A stretch of 64,000 nt of DNA, taken from NCBI GenBank assembly GCA_002082245.2, contig NBTC02000002.1, forward strand, positions 4,278,001 through 4,342,000, given 5' to 3'. Below are positions 1-8,951 of this stretch, piece after piece. A program made the position numbers and the translations under genes. Position 1 is the stretch's first letter, and each line of letters opens with the position of its first letter. The stretch is from Yersinia enterocolitica (GTDB lineage Bacteria > Pseudomonadota > Gammaproteobacteria > Enterobacterales > Enterobacteriaceae). The notes below the pieces were generated by a model, which made no database searches, was not told the DNA's origin, and saw only the letters and a program-made list of their open reading frames with translations.

Positions 1-101
1 AGTCCTGAAACGAAAACATACCGCGCAGCGAGTGGTGCCACGCGAAATAAATAAGTGCCTAAGGAGACCAGAGGCAGGGAAGTATCAACCCATATACTAG
101 A
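1..101. other. window-edge non-coding stretch
   Basis: In E. coli rsmE follows endA, but translating this stretch on the minus strand shows no RsmE-like start. I see only a short spacer downstream of endA and cannot say what lies beyond the window edge. Confidence 0.4.
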
Positions 102-809
102 TTAGCCTTTTTGCTGCTGGCAAGCCCGTTGTACATAAGGGTTATGATTACCCTGAGCTTTCGCTATCCGCTCATCACGTTGGCATTCCCAGTTGGTGAC
201 AGGGTACTGGCGGTTCCAGACCTCAAACAGCTTGCTTTGTTGGCTGGAAAGTCGCAGTTGATATTGATCGCGCATATAAAAATAGGTGCGGGCAATTGCT
301 CCGCGAGCACGCGCTGGCGGCTCTGCCAGTTTATTTTTAAAATCAATTTTCATATCACATTGACCGTATTGGCCCTGGCCGCCATTCCATTGGGAATACA
401 TGAAGTTATTGCGGTCACCATTCACTTCGCCAATAGCCGGTTGCAGATTATGCAGATCAGTTTCTATTTGGCGATAGATGGGATCTTTAGTGCAGTTTTT
501 GCGGCCACCTTGTTGCCAGCATTGGCGCTGGTGGCCAAATTGCCAAGCCGGAACCACATGCTCCCACTCGATCCTTGCTGCTCGCTGGGCGTTTTTTCTT
601 GGTTGATAGCCACAACTTTTCAGGTCAGGAATACCTTTCTTACCTTGCCAATCAATTTTGCATCCGCAGTAAAAACTGCCGGGGGCATCCTGATTAATTT
701 TTACAGCGACCGCTTTGGCCTGAGAAAAGTTATTAATGCTTTGACTGTGACTGACCAGAGGAAGCAACGAGGAGGATAAAACCAGCAAGAATAGAATATT
801 GCGTAACAT
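102..809 (-). CDS. endA: endonuclease I (periplasmic DNase)
   Basis: A 235-residue endonuclease I, the periplasmic enzyme that cuts double-stranded DNA without sequence preference. The first ~22 residues form a signal peptide (MLRN, a leucine-rich core, then SHS), so export to the periplasm is expected. The body carries the family's cysteines and the His-Asn-His type core around [14 protein letters not shown] and [18 protein letters not shown]. Length matches the family. It lies downstream of sprT on the same strand, as in E. coli, with a 97-nt gap, so the two may be co-transcribed. Nothing looks broken. Confidence 0.95.
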   Translation of the reverse strand: MLRNILFLLVLSSSLLPLVSHSQSINNFSQAKAVAVKINQDAPGSFYCGCKIDWQGKKGIPDLKSCGYQPRKNAQRAARIEWEHVVPAWQFGHQRQCWQQGGRKNCTKDPIYRQIETDLHNLQPAIGEVNGDRNNFMYSQWNGGQGQYGQCDMKIDFKNKLAEPPARARGAIARTYFYMRDQYQLRLSSQQSKLFEVWNRQYPVTNWECQRDERIAKAQGNHNPYVQRACQQQKG

Positions 810-906
810 ATCTCAAAACAGCCCGATGATGAAAAGCAGGCAGGTTATAGATAATACTGATGGATAGCAAATTAACATGCTGTTTTATAACAAGTAACAC
901 CAATTC

Positions 907-1419
907 CTAACAGCTTTTTAGCGCGTTAAATTGCAGCTTTTCACCACAGTGGCGGCAGCGATATTCGCTCTCGCCGCGCTGTACTTTATTGTGGCGACGA
1001 ATGGTTAATGCATGTTGCTGGCATTTGCACTGATAATTGAAGGTCTTACTGCGCACCGAGGCGACTTCAAACTGGTGGGTGCGGCTGGCGGGGACTTGCA
1101 ATACCTGCTCCATCATCCAGCGCCACTCTTTACCATGGGGAGCAACTCGGCCAAATTGGCGATAAACCAGCAAGTGAGCCAGTTCGTGCGGCACCACTTC
1201 CTCGATAAAGTCCTGCTGATTTTCCAGTAACAATACAGGGTTAAGACGAATCTCGAAGGATTGCAGATAGGCACTACCCGCGCTAGTGCCGCGTTGATGA
1301 TAATTGATTTTCGGCTCCGAGTAGGCGGTGCCAAGATGTTGATTCGCTAACTGCAATTTGTGGCGCAGGCAGCGCATAACGGCTTGCTGTAACGCGATTG
1401 GGATTCGTTGTGTACTCAT
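907..1419 (-). CDS. sprT: SprT zinc-dependent protein
   Basis: A 170-residue SprT family protein, the bacterial relative of the SPRTN/Spartan proteases. It has the HExxH zinc motif (HELAH, H78, E79, H82) and a C-terminal zinc ribbon of paired cysteines (CKCQQH, then CRHCG). Full length for the family. The physiological substrate in bacteria is not settled. Its position between endA and the metK side is conserved in enterobacteria. The start ATG at 1419 is followed directly by a residue pattern typical of the family. Confidence 0.93.
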   Translation of the reverse strand: MSTQRIPIALQQAVMRCLRHKLQLANQHLGTAYSEPKINYHQRGTSAGSAYLQSFEIRLNPVLLLENQQDFIEEVVPHELAHLLVYRQFGRVAPHGKEWRWMMEQVLQVPASRTHQFEVASVRSKTFNYQCKCQQHALTIRRHNKVQRGESEYRCRHCGEKLQFNALKSC

Positions 1420-1483
1420 ATCGCCGAAGAATAAAACGGTCGATAAGCAGATGCAAGCCAGTAGGCAGGACTATTTTGAGTAG

Positions 1484-1522
1484 ATTATTATATAAAAACA
1501 TATAATATAAAAATATATAATG
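1484..1522. promoter_or_regulatory. candidate operator/promoter of the ArsR-YeeE operon
   Basis: ATTATAT at 1487-1493 and ATATAAT at 1500-1506 form a perfect inverted repeat with a 6-nt spacer, and a third AT-rich half-site (ATATATAAT) follows at 1513-1521. This stands out against the surrounding sequence. BigR/YgaV-type repressors are known to bind AT-rich palindromes overlapping their own promoter, so autoregulation is likely but inferred. Confidence 0.6.
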
Positions 1523-1545
1523 AAATCTAGTTATCCGAAGGGCTT

Positions 1546-1875
1546 ATGAATAACCATCAAATGATCAGCATGGATCTTATGAGGCAAGCGGCAGCAGCGG
1601 CTGGTGATGTATTACGGGTGCTGTCAAATGAGGATCGTTTGCTCTTACTGTGTCAATTGAGCCAGGGAGAAAAAGCAGTAGGTGAATTAGAAGCCGCATT
1701 GGGGATTCATCAACCAACGTTATCACAACAGCTTGGTGTGCTGCGTAGTGATGGGCTAGTGAACACTCGCCGCGACGGTAAGCGGATATTTTACTCAATC
1801 GCCGATAGTAAAGTTTTGGCACTGTTGGAGCTGCTCTATCAGCTTTATTGCCCACAAGAGAAGGAGGCAATATGA
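1546..1875 (+). CDS. ArsR-family repressor, persulfide-sensor type
   Basis: A 109-residue ArsR/SmtB winged-helix repressor. It lacks the CxC metal-binding pair of ArsR or SmtB but has exactly two cysteines, C36 after the first helices (LLLLCQLSQGE) and C102 near the end (LYCPQE). That is the spacing expected for the BigR/SqrR/YgaV group, which sense reactive sulfur by forming an intramolecular cysteine link. The recognition helix is around PTLSQQLGVLRSDGLV. Its stop overlaps the next gene's start (ATGA), so it is translationally coupled to the YeeE/YedE pair, and an AT-rich inverted repeat sits just upstream. In Serratia a comparable ArsR protein (PigS) controls YeeE/YedE membrane proteins. 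The sulfur role here is inferred. Confidence 0.85.
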   Translation: MNNHQMISMDLMRQAAAAAGDVLRVLSNEDRLLLLCQLSQGEKAVGELEAALGIHQPTLSQQLGVLRSDGLVNTRRDGKRIFYSIADSKVLALLELLYQLYCPQEKEAI

Positions 1876-2303
1876 CTATCGATTGGATTAACTTTACCCC
1901 TTACAGTGCACTGGCCGGAGGGGCAGTATTGGGCGTTGCAGTAACGTTTCTATTGTTAGCCACTGGCCGGATTGCTGGTATTAGTGGCATTTTGGGGGGC
2001 TTACTTTCGCCAAAAGCAGGGGATCGCGGCTGGCGTATGGCATTCATCATTGGTTTGGTTATTTCACCTTTGGTTTATTCGCTGTTTACCGTGTTACCGG
2101 TTATCCAAATTGATGCAGCTTTGCCCACTCTGATTTTAGCCGGATTGCTGGTAGGAATTGGGACGCGCTATGGTGCCGGATGTACCAGTGGGCATGGCGT
2201 CTGTGGGCTAGCTCGTTTCTCGCCACGTTCACTGGTGGCGACATTGAGCTTTATGTTTACCGGCTTTATCACTGTGGGGCTGGTTCGCCATCTATTTGCT
2301 TAG
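1872..2303 (+). CDS. YeeE/YedE half transporter, N-terminal type
   Basis: A 143-residue membrane protein with four to five hydrophobic segments, belonging to the YeeE/YedE (DUF395) family of transporters for thiosulfate or related sulfur compounds. The conserved cysteine motif GAGCTSGHGVCG is present near residue 100. I chose the ATG at 1872, which overlaps the regulator's stop codon, rather than an upstream in-frame ATG lying inside the regulator. Full-size YeeE proteins are about twice this length; here the second half is the next gene. The substrate cannot be read from sequence. Confidence 0.82.
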   Translation: MTIDWINFTPYSALAGGAVLGVAVTFLLLATGRIAGISGILGGLLSPKAGDRGWRMAFIIGLVISPLVYSLFTVLPVIQIDAALPTLILAGLLVGIGTRYGAGCTSGHGVCGLARFSPRSLVATLSFMFTGFITVGLVRHLFA

Positions 2304-2312
2304 GAACAGAAT

Positions 2313-2726
2313 ATGAATCTATTTTTCTCGCTGTTGGCCGGGCTGATATTTGGTTTGGGCCTGATAGTTGCAGGTATGGCCAACCCTGCCAAGGTCTTAG
2401 GTTTTCTCGACATTAGAGGTTTATGGGACCCGTCATTGGCATTGGTGATGGCAGCCGCAGTGGCTATCGCGCTACTCGGTTTTACCTGGGCCAAAAAACG
2501 TAAAGTCAGTTTGCTGGGGCAACCCTTGCAATTGCCAACCTCTAATCGTATTGATCGGCGGTTAATTGGCGGTAGCCTGTTGTTTGGCGTCGGTTGGGGA
2601 TTGGCGGGGATATGCCCTGGGCCGGCACTGGTATTGCTGGGCGCAGGGATGTTCAAAGGGGTTATCTTTGTCGCCGCGATGGTGGCGGGAATGGCAATAT
2701 TTAGCCTACTAGAGCGTGCTCGTTAG
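2313..2726 (+). CDS. YeeE/YedE half transporter, C-terminal type
   Basis: A 137-residue integral membrane protein, partner of the preceding YeeE/YedE half protein and 9 nt downstream of it. The motif GVGWGLAGICPGPAL carries the conserved cysteine of the second half. Together the two proteins probably form one sulfur-compound channel, as described for paired PmpA/PmpB-like proteins. A strong hairpin terminator follows. No rhodanese or persulfide dioxygenase gene accompanies the operon, unlike many BigR clusters. Confidence 0.82.
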   Translation: MNLFFSLLAGLIFGLGLIVAGMANPAKVLGFLDIRGLWDPSLALVMAAAVAIALLGFTWAKKRKVSLLGQPLQLPTSNRIDRRLIGGSLLFGVGWGLAGICPGPALVLLGAGMFKGVIFVAAMVAGMAIFSLLERAR

Positions 2727-2731
2727 ATATA

Positions 2732-2756
2732 AAAAACCCCGCCAGGCGGGGTTTTT
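2732..2756. terminator. bidirectional intrinsic terminator
   Basis: AAAAACCCCGCC, a short AG loop, then GGCGGGGTTTTT: a GC-rich stem flanked by A and T runs, so it can work on both strands. It separates the convergent YeeE/YedE operon and metK. Confidence 0.92.
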
Positions 2757-2782
2757 GCTGTTCAGCGCTTAACGGTTGAAAC

Positions 2783-3937
2783 TTATTTCAAGCCAGCAGC
2801 CTCACGCAGCAAGGCGGCTTTGTCGGTTTTTTCCCAAGGGAATTCTTCACGACCAAAGTGACCATAAGCTGCGGTTGCTTGATAGATCGGATGCAACAGA
2901 TCCAGCATCTGAATCAAGCCATAAGGGCGCAGTTCGAAGAATTCACGTACCAAGGTAATCAATTGATCCTCAGAGACCTTACCCGTGCCGAATGTTTCCA
3001 CCATGATGGAGGTAGGTTCTGCCACACCAATGGCGTATGAAACCTGAATCTCGCAACGGTCAGCCAGGCCAGCCGCAACAATATTTTTCGCTACATAACG
3101 GGCAGCATATGCTGCTGAGCGGTCAACTTTGGATGGATCTTTACCGGAGAATGCACCGCCCCCATGACGAGCCATGCCGCCGTAGGTATCAACAATGATT
3201 TTACGCCCAGTCAGACCACAGTCGCCCATTGGGCCACCGATAACGAAACGGCCTGTCGGGTTGATATGATATTTGGTAGCTGCGGTGAGCCACTCAACAG
3301 GTAGAACCGGCTTGATAATCTCTTCCATCACCGCTTCTTGTAAATCTTTCAGACTGATATCTTCTGAATGCTGCGTCGACAGAACAACCGCATCAATACC
3401 GACAATCTTGCCGTTATCATACTGGAAGGTAATCTGGCTTTTTGCATCCGGGCGCAGCCATGGCAAGGTGCCATTTTTACGCACTTCAGCCTGACGCTTT
3501 ACCAAACGGTGTGCATAGGTAATAGGTGCAGGCATTAAAACGTCGGTTTCGTTAGTGGCATAGCCGAACATCAGGCCCTGATCACCCGCGCCTTGTTCTA
3601 AGGGGTCTGAACGGTCAACACCCTGATTAATATCAGGTGACTGCTTCCCAATCGCACTTAAAACGGCGCAAGAGTTAGCATCAAAACCCATCTCAGAATT
3701 AACATAACCGATTTCGCGCACGGTTTTACGGGTGATCTCTTCGATATCTACCCATGCGTTAGTGGTAACTTCACCGCCAACTAATACCATACCCGTTTTG
3801 ACATAGGTCTCGCAGGCAACACGCGCTTTTGGGTCTTGCTCAAGAATTGCGTCCAGTACCGCATCTGAAATCTGATCAGCAATTTTGTCTGGATGCCCTT
3901 CAGAAACAGATTCCGACGTAAATAAGTGTTTAGCCAT
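2783..3937 (-). CDS. metK: S-adenosylmethionine synthetase
   Basis: A 384-residue methionine adenosyltransferase, which makes SAM from methionine and ATP in the cytoplasm. The N-terminal [16 protein letters not shown] motif and the glycine-rich [19 protein letters not shown] signature are intact, and the length is exactly the family's. The gene stands alone. About 315 nt upstream of its start are four tandem 8-mers that match MetJ boxes, so repression by MetJ with SAM as corepressor is expected. The long leader contains an ERIC repeat. Confidence 0.98.
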   Translation of the reverse strand: MAKHLFTSESVSEGHPDKIADQISDAVLDAILEQDPKARVACETYVKTGMVLVGGEVTTNAWVDIEEITRKTVREIGYVNSEMGFDANSCAVLSAIGKQSPDINQGVDRSDPLEQGAGDQGLMFGYATNETDVLMPAPITYAHRLVKRQAEVRKNGTLPWLRPDAKSQITFQYDNGKIVGIDAVVLSTQHSEDISLKDLQEAVMEEIIKPVLPVEWLTAATKYHINPTGRFVIGGPMGDCGLTGRKIIVDTYGGMARHGGGAFSGKDPSKVDRSAAYAARYVAKNIVAAGLADRCEIQVSYAIGVAEPTSIMVETFGTGKVSEDQLITLVREFFELRPYGLIQMLDLLHPIYQATAAYGHFGREEFPWEKTDKAALLREAAGLK

Positions 3938-4075
3938 TATTTTCTTTACCTTGAATACAAGTGAAAAGTCACTGCATAGCGTTGGGTGCCAGGCAACAGA
4001 AGCCTACGTTTGGTTAGGTCTTCTGATACGTTGACGTTTTACAACGCCTCTTTAGGCAAAGCCTTTAGCAGTCGA

Positions 4076-4201
4076 TCCCATTCGTACTTGAAGCTGCCTG
4101 GTTGTTAGCTGCACGCAGTCCTCCGAACCACTCATTTGAGTAAGCTCATCGGGCTGGTTCGTCTGCTGCCCACCCGCAACGCCAAGTTTTTTGGGCGTAT
4201 A
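4076..4201. repeat. ERIC element, divergent subtype (metK leader)
   Basis: A diverged copy of the ~127-bp ERIC palindrome. Recognisable parts are TACTTGAAGCTG near the left end, the central GAGTAAGCTCATCGGG, and GGGCGTAT at the right end. It lies between the MetJ operator and the metK start, so it is probably transcribed as part of the metK leader RNA. Confidence 0.75.
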
Positions 4202-4251
4202 AATTTAGAAGCCTTGCATGATTTGTCGCACACGTAGCATTCTAGCAATTA

Positions 4252-4283
4252 AAATGTTTGGATGTATTAACATCTGGACGTCT
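4252..4283 (-). promoter_or_regulatory. MetJ operator, four tandem met boxes
   Basis: Read on the minus strand, four contiguous 8-mers AGACGTCC, AGATGTTA, ATACATCC, AAACATTT follow each other without gap. The MetJ consensus is AGACGTCT and operators are built of two to five adjacent copies. The first box has seven of eight matches and the others decay outward. Position upstream of metK fits known MetJ control of this gene. Confidence 0.85.
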
Positions 4284-4379
4284 ATTTTAGGTCAGCTTTT
4301 ACTCTTAATGCCAGCCCTTTTTGCATCAAGATATTTCTTGCTTTGGTTGTCATGGTGTTTATTTACCGCTTGATACAGT

Positions 4380-4506
<127 letters not shown>

Positions 4507-4699
4507 CACGCTATTTTCATTTTGCATTTTGCTCGCGTTATAGGTATAAACTGCGCGCGCAGCTTATTTGATATGCAATGATGAAGATGGCAGAGGATGA
4601 CATTAGCTCATTGTTACATTTTCAGAGTTTTGCACTCAGGTGTTTAACCGTGAATGGGCATGAAAATAGCGGCGTCATCAAACTGTTACTTAATCTGTC

Positions 4700-4757
4700 T
4701 ATACCCAATAGATTTCAATATGCAGCTATTTCCCCTGTAACTTGAAAGATGACGGGT
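4700..4757. repeat. compact ERIC derivative
   Basis: Only the two ERIC ends remain: TATACCCAATAGATTTCAA and CTTGAAAGATGACGGGTTT, with about 20 nt between them. It looks like an internal deletion product of the ERIC subtype that ends in AATAGATTTCAA. Confidence 0.65.
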
Positions 4758-5226
4758 TTATTTAAAGTCTTGTCCGTTCAATCTGAGCGGCATGCGTGGA
4801 GGTGGTTGGATTAATGATCCGTTGTCAACTGGTTGCTGCACATCAACAGCTACGTCGTTCTGACGTTCAATCCCCCTTTGCAACCTTCCTTTCTTGTACT
4901 CCATCAAGGCGATGTTACACCCACATGGGTGCGTCTCAGGATTCGCGGGCAGGTTAACAGCCGCCTGAAGCACTGAATTCGGCTAGCCTGACCACTTTGC
5001 GGCTAATCCGATTCACAAAATCTCAATACGTATTTACAGTCGAACGTATTTTCCATTTAAACGTGTTTTACCCTTTTGGGTAATGAATAGCTGAGTGATA
5101 AACCACTTGTGGATAGCGCTTTGCAGCGTAATATTCTGCCGATTCGGCGTCCACGTGGGTTGTCCTTGCTGGTTGTAGCTGCGATAGTGGCTGACTTTAT
5201 CGTCAGTATCGCAATAGAGGCGAATT

Positions 5227-7206
5227 ATGTCTGATGATAACTTGATTGGCCGTCCGTCAGCAGCGGGCGCACATGTTTCTTTACGCTCTATGCAGGAGGT
5301 TGCCATGAATGACCGTAATGCCAGCAAGATGCTGAGCACGTATAACGTCGCCTATTGGGGTGGCAACTATTATGACGTCAACGAGTTGGGTCATATCAGC
5401 GTTTGCCCTGATCCAGATGTTCGTGAGGCGCGTGTCGATCTGGCGCAACTGGTCAAAGGAATGCAGCTCGAGCAGGGGCAACGTCTGCCTGCATTATTCT
5501 GTTTCCCACAAATTTTACAACATCGCCTACGCTCAATTAACGGTGCATTTAAACGTGCGCGTGAGTCATTTGGCTATGAAGGCGACTACTTCCTGGTTTA
5601 CCCGATTAAAGTAAACCAGCATCGCCGGGTTATTGAGTCTTTAGTCAATTCTGGTGAGCCGTTGGGGCTGGAAGCTGGCTCTAAAGCTGAAATGATGGCG
5701 GTTTTGGCCCATGCAGGTATGACCCGTTCGGTTATCGTTTGTAACGGCTATAAAGATCGTGAATATATTCGTCTGGCATTAATCGGCGAAAAACTGGGCC
5801 ATAAGGTTTATCTGGTCATCGAAAAGATGTCAGAAATCAAAATGGTATTGGAAGAAGCCGAACGCTTGAATGTGGTTCCGCGCCTGGGTGTTCGTGCGCG
5901 CCTGGCATCACAAGGTTCCGGTAAATGGCAGGCCAGCGGTGGTGAGAAATCTAAATTTGGTTTGTCTGCCACCCAAGTGCTGCAATTGGTTGATATGCTG
6001 CGTGACGCCAATAGTCTCGAAAGCCTGCAATTACTGCATTTTCATTTGGGATCTCAGCTATCCAACATCCGTGATATCTCCACCGGGGTTCGTGAGTCTG
6101 CACGTTTCTATGTGGAATTACACAAGCTGGGTGTCAATATCCAGTGCTTCGATGTGGGTGGTGGTTTGGGGGTGGATTACGAAGGGACGCGTTCTCAGTC
6201 CGATTGCTCAGTAAACTATGGCCTGAATGAATATGCCAACAACGTTATCTGGGGTATTGGTGATGCTTGTAATGAACATGGCCTGCCGCATCCTACCGTG
6301 ATTACGGAATCGGGCCGCGCAGTCACCGCGCACCATACCGTGCTGGTTTCCAATGTGATCGGCGTAGAACGCAATGAATTTAATGAGCCACAGCCACCGG
6401 AAGAAGATGCACCTCGTGCGCTGATAAGCCTGTGGGATACCTGGCTGGAAATGCAAGAGCCGGAAAACCGCCGCTCTCTGCGCGAATGGCTGCACGACAG
6501 TCAAATGGATTTACATGATGTGCATAGTCAATATGCCCATGGGATACTGGACCTGACACAACGTGCCTGGGCGGAACAGATGTACCTGAGTATCTGCAAT
6601 GATATCCAGAAGCAACTGGACCCAAGCAACCGTGCACACCGGCCAATCATTGATGAGCTGCAAGAGCGTATGGCCGACAAGCTGTACGTGAATTTCTCGC
6701 TGTTCCAATCTATGCCGGATGCCTGGGGTATCGATCAGTTATTCCCAGTGTTGCCACTGGAAGGGTTAGATAAGCCACCAGAACGCCGCGCGGTATTGCT
6801 GGATATTACTTGTGACTCAGACGGTACTATCGACCATTATATTGACGGCGATGGGGTAGCAACCACCATGCCGATGCCGCCATATGATGCTGAAAACCCG
6901 CCATTGTTGGGCTTCTTTATGGTTGGTGCCTATCAAGAGATTCTGGGCAATATGCATAACTTGTTTGGTGATACTGCCGCGGTTGATGTGTATGTATTCC
7001 CAGACGGCACGGTTGAAGTTGAGCAGACTGACGAAGGTGATACCGTCGCAGATATGCTGGAATATGTTCAGTTGAACCCAGAGAAATTGTTGAACCAATT
7101 CCGTGATCAGGTGAAAGAAACTGATCTGGATACCGAGTTGCAGGCGCAGTTTATGGAAGAGTTCGAAGCAGGTCTGTACGGTTATACTTATCTCGAAGAT
7201 GAATAA
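5227..7206 (+). CDS. speA: biosynthetic arginine decarboxylase
   Basis: A 659-residue PLP-dependent arginine decarboxylase (fold type III), converting arginine to agmatine, the first step of the arginine route to putrescine. The PLP lysine lies in VYPIKVNQ (K128) and the glycine-rich phosphate-binding loop in [13 protein letters not shown]. The C-terminal barrel has [10 protein letters not shown]. Length and sequence match enterobacterial SpeA. I kept the ATG at 5227; an alternative ATG lies 26 codons later behind GGAGG. No agmatinase gene (speB) follows, so agmatine must be processed by enzymes encoded elsewhere. A terminator closes the transcript. Confidence 0.97.
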   Translation: MSDDNLIGRPSAAGAHVSLRSMQEVAMNDRNASKMLSTYNVAYWGGNYYDVNELGHISVCPDPDVREARVDLAQLVKGMQLEQGQRLPALFCFPQILQHRLRSINGAFKRARESFGYEGDYFLVYPIKVNQHRRVIESLVNSGEPLGLEAGSKAEMMAVLAHAGMTRSVIVCNGYKDREYIRLALIGEKLGHKVYLVIEKMSEIKMVLEEAERLNVVPRLGVRARLASQGSGKWQASGGEKSKFGLSATQVLQLVDMLRDANSLESLQLLHFHLGSQLSNIRDISTGVRESARFYVELHKLGVNIQCFDVGGGLGVDYEGTRSQSDCSVNYGLNEYANNVIWGIGDACNEHGLPHPTVITESGRAVTAHHTVLVSNVIGVERNEFNEPQPPEEDAPRALISLWDTWLEMQEPENRRSLREWLHDSQMDLHDVHSQYAHGILDLTQRAWAEQMYLSICNDIQKQLDPSNRAHRPIIDELQERMADKLYVNFSLFQSMPDAWGIDQLFPVLPLEGLDKPPERRAVLLDITCDSDGTIDHYIDGDGVATTMPMPPYDAENPPLLGFFMVGAYQEILGNMHNLFGDTAAVDVYVFPDGTVEVEQTDEGDTVADMLEYVQLNPEKLLNQFRDQVKETDLDTELQAQFMEEFEAGLYGYTYLEDE

Positions 7207-7250
7207 CGGCTAACGGCTGCTTTTTCAACGCAAGAAGTCTCTCTATATTA

Positions 7251-7276
7251 AGGGCAAACTCAGGTTTGCCCTTTTT
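7251..7276 (+). terminator. intrinsic terminator of speA
   Basis: AGGGCAAAC, loop TCAG, then GTTTGCCCTTTTTG, directly downstream of speA. Confidence 0.9.
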
Positions 7277-7359
7277 GTTTGCCCCTGTTACTGGTGATTG
7301 TCCAAATATCAACCACACTAATATTGGTCATTTATGATGCTTATCTGAGAGGTGCTTGA

Positions 7360-7683
7360 ATGGGATGGGTCAGTGTTTGTAAGGTAAATTACGTCAAGCC
7401 CGATTTTCCTTTCTCAGCGCAGATTGATGATAAAAGGATTGGCGTCTATGTCATTGATGGTGAGTATTTTGCGATGGAAGACATTTGCCCTCATGCCAAT
7501 GCATTGTTAAGTCAGGGCTTTATGGATGGAGAAACCGTTGAGTGCCCATTACACGGTGCATTGTTTGATGTGCGGACCGGCCAGTGCTTGCGTGAGCCAG
7601 GCGATAGGGATTTAGCAACCTATCCAGTGCGCATTAAAGGTGATCAGATTGAGGTAAATCTGGACGTAGATAGTGGCGGGTAA
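7360..7683 (+). CDS. Rieske [2Fe-2S] ferredoxin-like protein
   Basis: A 107-residue stand-alone Rieske protein of the NirD/ferredoxin type. The two cluster-binding motifs are visible: CPH (C43, H45) and CPLH (C62, H65), with the usual 16-residue gap. There is no signal peptide or membrane anchor, so it is cytoplasmic. Such small Rieske proteins serve as electron carriers for ring-hydroxylating oxygenases or as regulatory or accessory redox domains, but no oxygenase or reductase gene is nearby. It stands alone between speA and loiP, where E. coli has speB. Its partner is unknown. Confidence 0.88.
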   Translation: MGWVSVCKVNYVKPDFPFSAQIDDKRIGVYVIDGEYFAMEDICPHANALLSQGFMDGETVECPLHGALFDVRTGQCLREPGDRDLATYPVRIKGDQIEVNLDVDSGG

Positions 7684-7701
7684 TATTTAGTAATAAGAGA
7701 G

Positions 7702-7728
7702 TAACGCCCGCAAAAATCACGGGCGTTA
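7702..7728. terminator. hairpin between convergent Rieske gene and loiP
   Basis: TAACGCCCG and CGGGCGTTA form a 9-bp perfect stem with a loop containing AAAAATCA. There is no strong T run on either side, so termination efficiency is uncertain. Confidence 0.6.
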
Positions 7729-7749
7729 TACAGTGATAATTGACGGGGT

Positions 7750-8502
7750 TTACTTCTCAGCAGCAATACGTTGGCGAATATGATCAGCCCGCGCTTGTGA
7801 TGACGGATGATCGTCAAACATGCTGCTAGTACGGCCTGCTTCCATGGTTGCCAATTTTTCAAAGCTAGTGACTAAACCATTTGGATCGATACCGCGTTTT
7901 TTCAACAAATCGAATGAGTAATCATCCGCTTCGCTTTCTTGTTTCTGTGAAAATTGAGCGTTAACCAATTTCTCGCCAATATCTGCTAACTGAGACTGAG
8001 ATAACTGCCCGGCAATCCCGCCCGCGGAACTGGCTGCGGTACGCAGGGCTGTCGTGCCATAGGCCACTTGCATCGCTTTACGGGTATGCCCCAATGCCAC
8101 ATGGCCCATCTCATGACCGAGTACACCTTCCACTTCATTGTCGGTCATCATGTCCATCAGGCCGCTATAGACACGAATACAACCATTTGCCATGGCCCAG
8201 GCATTCACATCCTTTGTGACATACACCTTATAGTTAGCTGGCGTACCATTAATGTTATCGCCTAATGCGGCTGAAATTTTCACCAACCGTTTGGCATAGG
8301 TACTGTCTGTTGGCGCTATCTGCGCTTTCTGATCCATTTCAGCGCAAGATTTTTCGCTGAGCATTTTTACATCAGCATCATTCAAGGTTGCCGCTTGAAA
8401 TGCCTGTGCGCCTGACTGCATTAAGCCATCAGTATTCATATTCTGGCAGCCGCTAAGCAGCGCTGTAAGGCTCAGTGCAATCATTGAGGTACGAATTTTC
8501 AT
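7750..8502 (-). CDS. loiP: M48 metalloprotease lipoprotein LoiP
   Basis: A 250-residue M48 family zinc metalloprotease formerly called YggG. The N-terminus is a lipoprotein signal ending in the lipobox LLSGC (C19 acylated), so the protein is anchored in the outer membrane. The catalytic HExxH is HEMGH (H130, E131, H134), followed by the downstream glutamate in ESEADDYSFDLL. In E. coli LoiP cleaves its substrates under low osmolarity and partners with BepA. Adjacent to tktA as in E. coli. Confidence 0.93.
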   Translation of the reverse strand: MKIRTSMIALSLTALLSGCQNMNTDGLMQSGAQAFQAATLNDADVKMLSEKSCAEMDQKAQIAPTDSTYAKRLVKISAALGDNINGTPANYKVYVTKDVNAWAMANGCIRVYSGLMDMMTDNEVEGVLGHEMGHVALGHTRKAMQVAYGTTALRTAASSAGGIAGQLSQSQLADIGEKLVNAQFSQKQESEADDYSFDLLKKRGIDPNGLVTSFEKLATMEAGRTSSMFDDHPSSQARADHIRQRIAAEK

Positions 8503-8951
8503 AACACTTTCTTCCTGTGGTTATGCCATTTTATTATTGGAGAGGACCGTTCTCTTCGTGATGATAACGTATCAGTTGCGTTATCTATCCATCATTATTC
8601 GCCAACAGTCACTGTTGCATTCTTATTAACTATTGCATTAATCGCTGTTGAATCGACGACGGTTGTTCTACTCTGTCGGCAATAGGTCTTGCCCGAAATA
8701 TTCGTGGCAACGTATGGTTTATATCGGTTTGTTTGCAAAAACGAACACTGCCAGCCGACAGAGTGGTTAATACACTCATTGTGTGGCTAAAAACGCAGCG
8801 AGGGTAACGCGACTCAATCGTTACAGCTATAGCTTTATTCTGAAAATATGGAAGTTTTAGCTCATTTAGTTTTAGTGATTGCCGTTTCAATGCTGAGTCT
8901 GAGAAAATGGTAAACTTGAACGCTTTTTTTTAATCCGACCTGGAGTAAAAC
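8503..8951. other. loiP-tktA divergent intergenic region
   Basis: About 450 nt between two divergent genes. It must hold both promoters. The one structural feature I see is an 11-nt inverted repeat, ACTCTGTCGGC at 8670-8680 and GCCGACAGAGT at 8754-8764. No small gene is convincing. Confidence 0.5.

Noticed and set aside
4758..4973. 71-codon GTG-started open frame on the minus strand upstream of speA
   Set aside because: Proline-rich and without a ribosome site or family resemblance; kept only as part of the unexplained spacer.
5034..5339. 101-codon minus-strand frame overlapping the speA start
   Set aside because: Mostly antisense to speA and its leader; start region lies inside the speA coding sequence.
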